Shown: in pieces, positions 63,677 to 64,000 of the stretch
Layout: each line of letters begins with the position of its first letter
Numbering within the stretch: the stretch's first letter is position 1
NCBI RefSeq assembly: GCF_000316515.1
Contig: NC_019675.1
Span: 2,840,001 to 2,904,000 of the forward strand
Source: Cyanobium gracile PCC 6307
GTDB taxonomy: Bacteria > Cyanobacteriota > Cyanobacteriia > PCC-6307 > Cyanobiaceae
Reading direction: 5' to 3'
Length of the DNA stretch: 64,000 nt
Program-made: the position numbers and the translations under genes
The notes under the pieces: generated by a model
Told to the model about the DNA's origin: nothing
What the model saw: the letters and a program-made list of their open reading frames with translations, nothing else
Databases searched by the model: none

Positions 63677-64000
63677 TTTTGGACTGCGCCCCAGAGAGCG
63701 AGAGCTTGAGCGGGGAGCAGGCTTACGGGATCGAGAGGCGCGAGCCGACGGTGTTGTAAGTTTTCTGAGTCGCCGGGAGGCGACGCGCCGCGAGAGCCCC
63801 GGAAGGGGTGGAGCGGCAGAACCTGGACAACCAAAAAAGTTTAGGAACTGACGCTTCCACTGCGTCGGTTGCTGCTGGAGGCAAGGAGCAGATGCGGGAG
63901 ACCGTAGGGGCTTGAGCCAAAAGCGCCTGTGTCCTTCGTTACCGCGGAGGGAAGCCGTCCTGGAAGGGACGTGTGGAGCGGGATGTCCTGAGAGGGAGAG
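63677..64000 (+). ncRNA. Candidate large structured RNA or mobile-element 5' end (partial)
   Basis: 324 bases without a credible ORF, purine-rich on the plus strand. Hairpins seen: GTCGCC-GGGA-GGCGAC (63769-63784); GCCGC...CCCC-GGAA-GGGG...GCGGC (63787-63817); ACTGACGC/GCGTCGGT (63847-63869); CGTCC-TGGAAG-GGACG (63956-63971); TCCT-GAGA-GGGA (63986-63997). Three loops are GNRA type. Such density fits a ribozyme or guide RNA, for example a HEARO/omega RNA before an HNH (IscB-type) gene, or domain I of a group II intron. The body lies beyond the window. The class is not proven. Confidence 0.4.

Noticed and set aside
63723..63920. 65-codon minus-strand frame in the terminal structured segment
   Set aside because: It crosses three GNRA-capped hairpins, lacks a ribosome site and has no recognisable motif.

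Overview
The window is GC-rich cyanobacterial DNA, most like an alpha-picocyanobacterium of the Synechococcus/Cyanobium group. Phototroph markers are spread along it: psbD, psbU, ycf3, ndhO, rpaA, rpaB, crtQ, a ycf33-like gene, a CRR7-like gene and the cyanobacteria-specific radical SAM protein TIGR03279. Genes are densely packed. Neighbours often overlap by 4 bases (ATGA, TTGA or CTAG junctions), and TTG and GTG starts are common.

Region by region. 1-5.1 kb: the end of a YdcF-like gene, then the minus-strand lipid cluster rpaB-plsX-fabH-fabD-plsC. 5.2-12.2 kb: radA, ycf3, a CPx copper-type ATPase, tmk, holB and rpaA. 12.3-14.7 kb: tRNA-Asn, a CbiO/EcfA-like ATPase, a UPF0367 protein and a stand-alone psbD with its own terminator. 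14.7-15.2 kb: a gene-poor stretch with a 17-codon ORF behind a strong Shine-Dalgarno and a very stable hairpin. 15.2-23.7 kb: a tightly coupled minus-strand envelope-glycan operon (two GT-C glycosyltransferases, a methyltransferase-GT2 fusion, a UPF0104 membrane protein, an AT3-SGNH acyltransferase). 23.8-31.6 kb: four tandem SLH-OprB porin genes, divergent from that operon.

31.7-50.6 kb holds housekeeping and conserved cyanobacterial genes: J-domain protein, ndhO, an LpxB-like protein, SufA-like carrier, crtQ, hemD, a NagZ-like hydrolase, rbfA, aroK, a tandem PTPS, a RibD-C protein, a B12 radical SAM protein and a tiny membrane protein. 50.5-63.7 kb: an MFS exporter, rimO, VKOR-thioredoxin, nadB, psbU, DUF3120, then a plus-strand run uppP-TIGR03279-TolC-BCD transporter-IMPase. 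The last 324 bases have no credible ORF but many hairpins, three closed by GNRA tetraloops, and look like the start of a large structured RNA or mobile element cut by the window end.

The most interesting signal is in the porin array. All four leaders carry GTGTGAGGA just before the start codon, the exact complement of part of the conserved unpaired element of the cyanobacterial sRNA Yfr1. The 3'UTRs between each stop codon and terminator carry CTCACA or TCCTCACA(C)-type motifs that complement these leaders, up to 10 nt for porin 2 against the porin 3 and 4 leaders. This suggests an RNA cross-regulation circuit built into the array.
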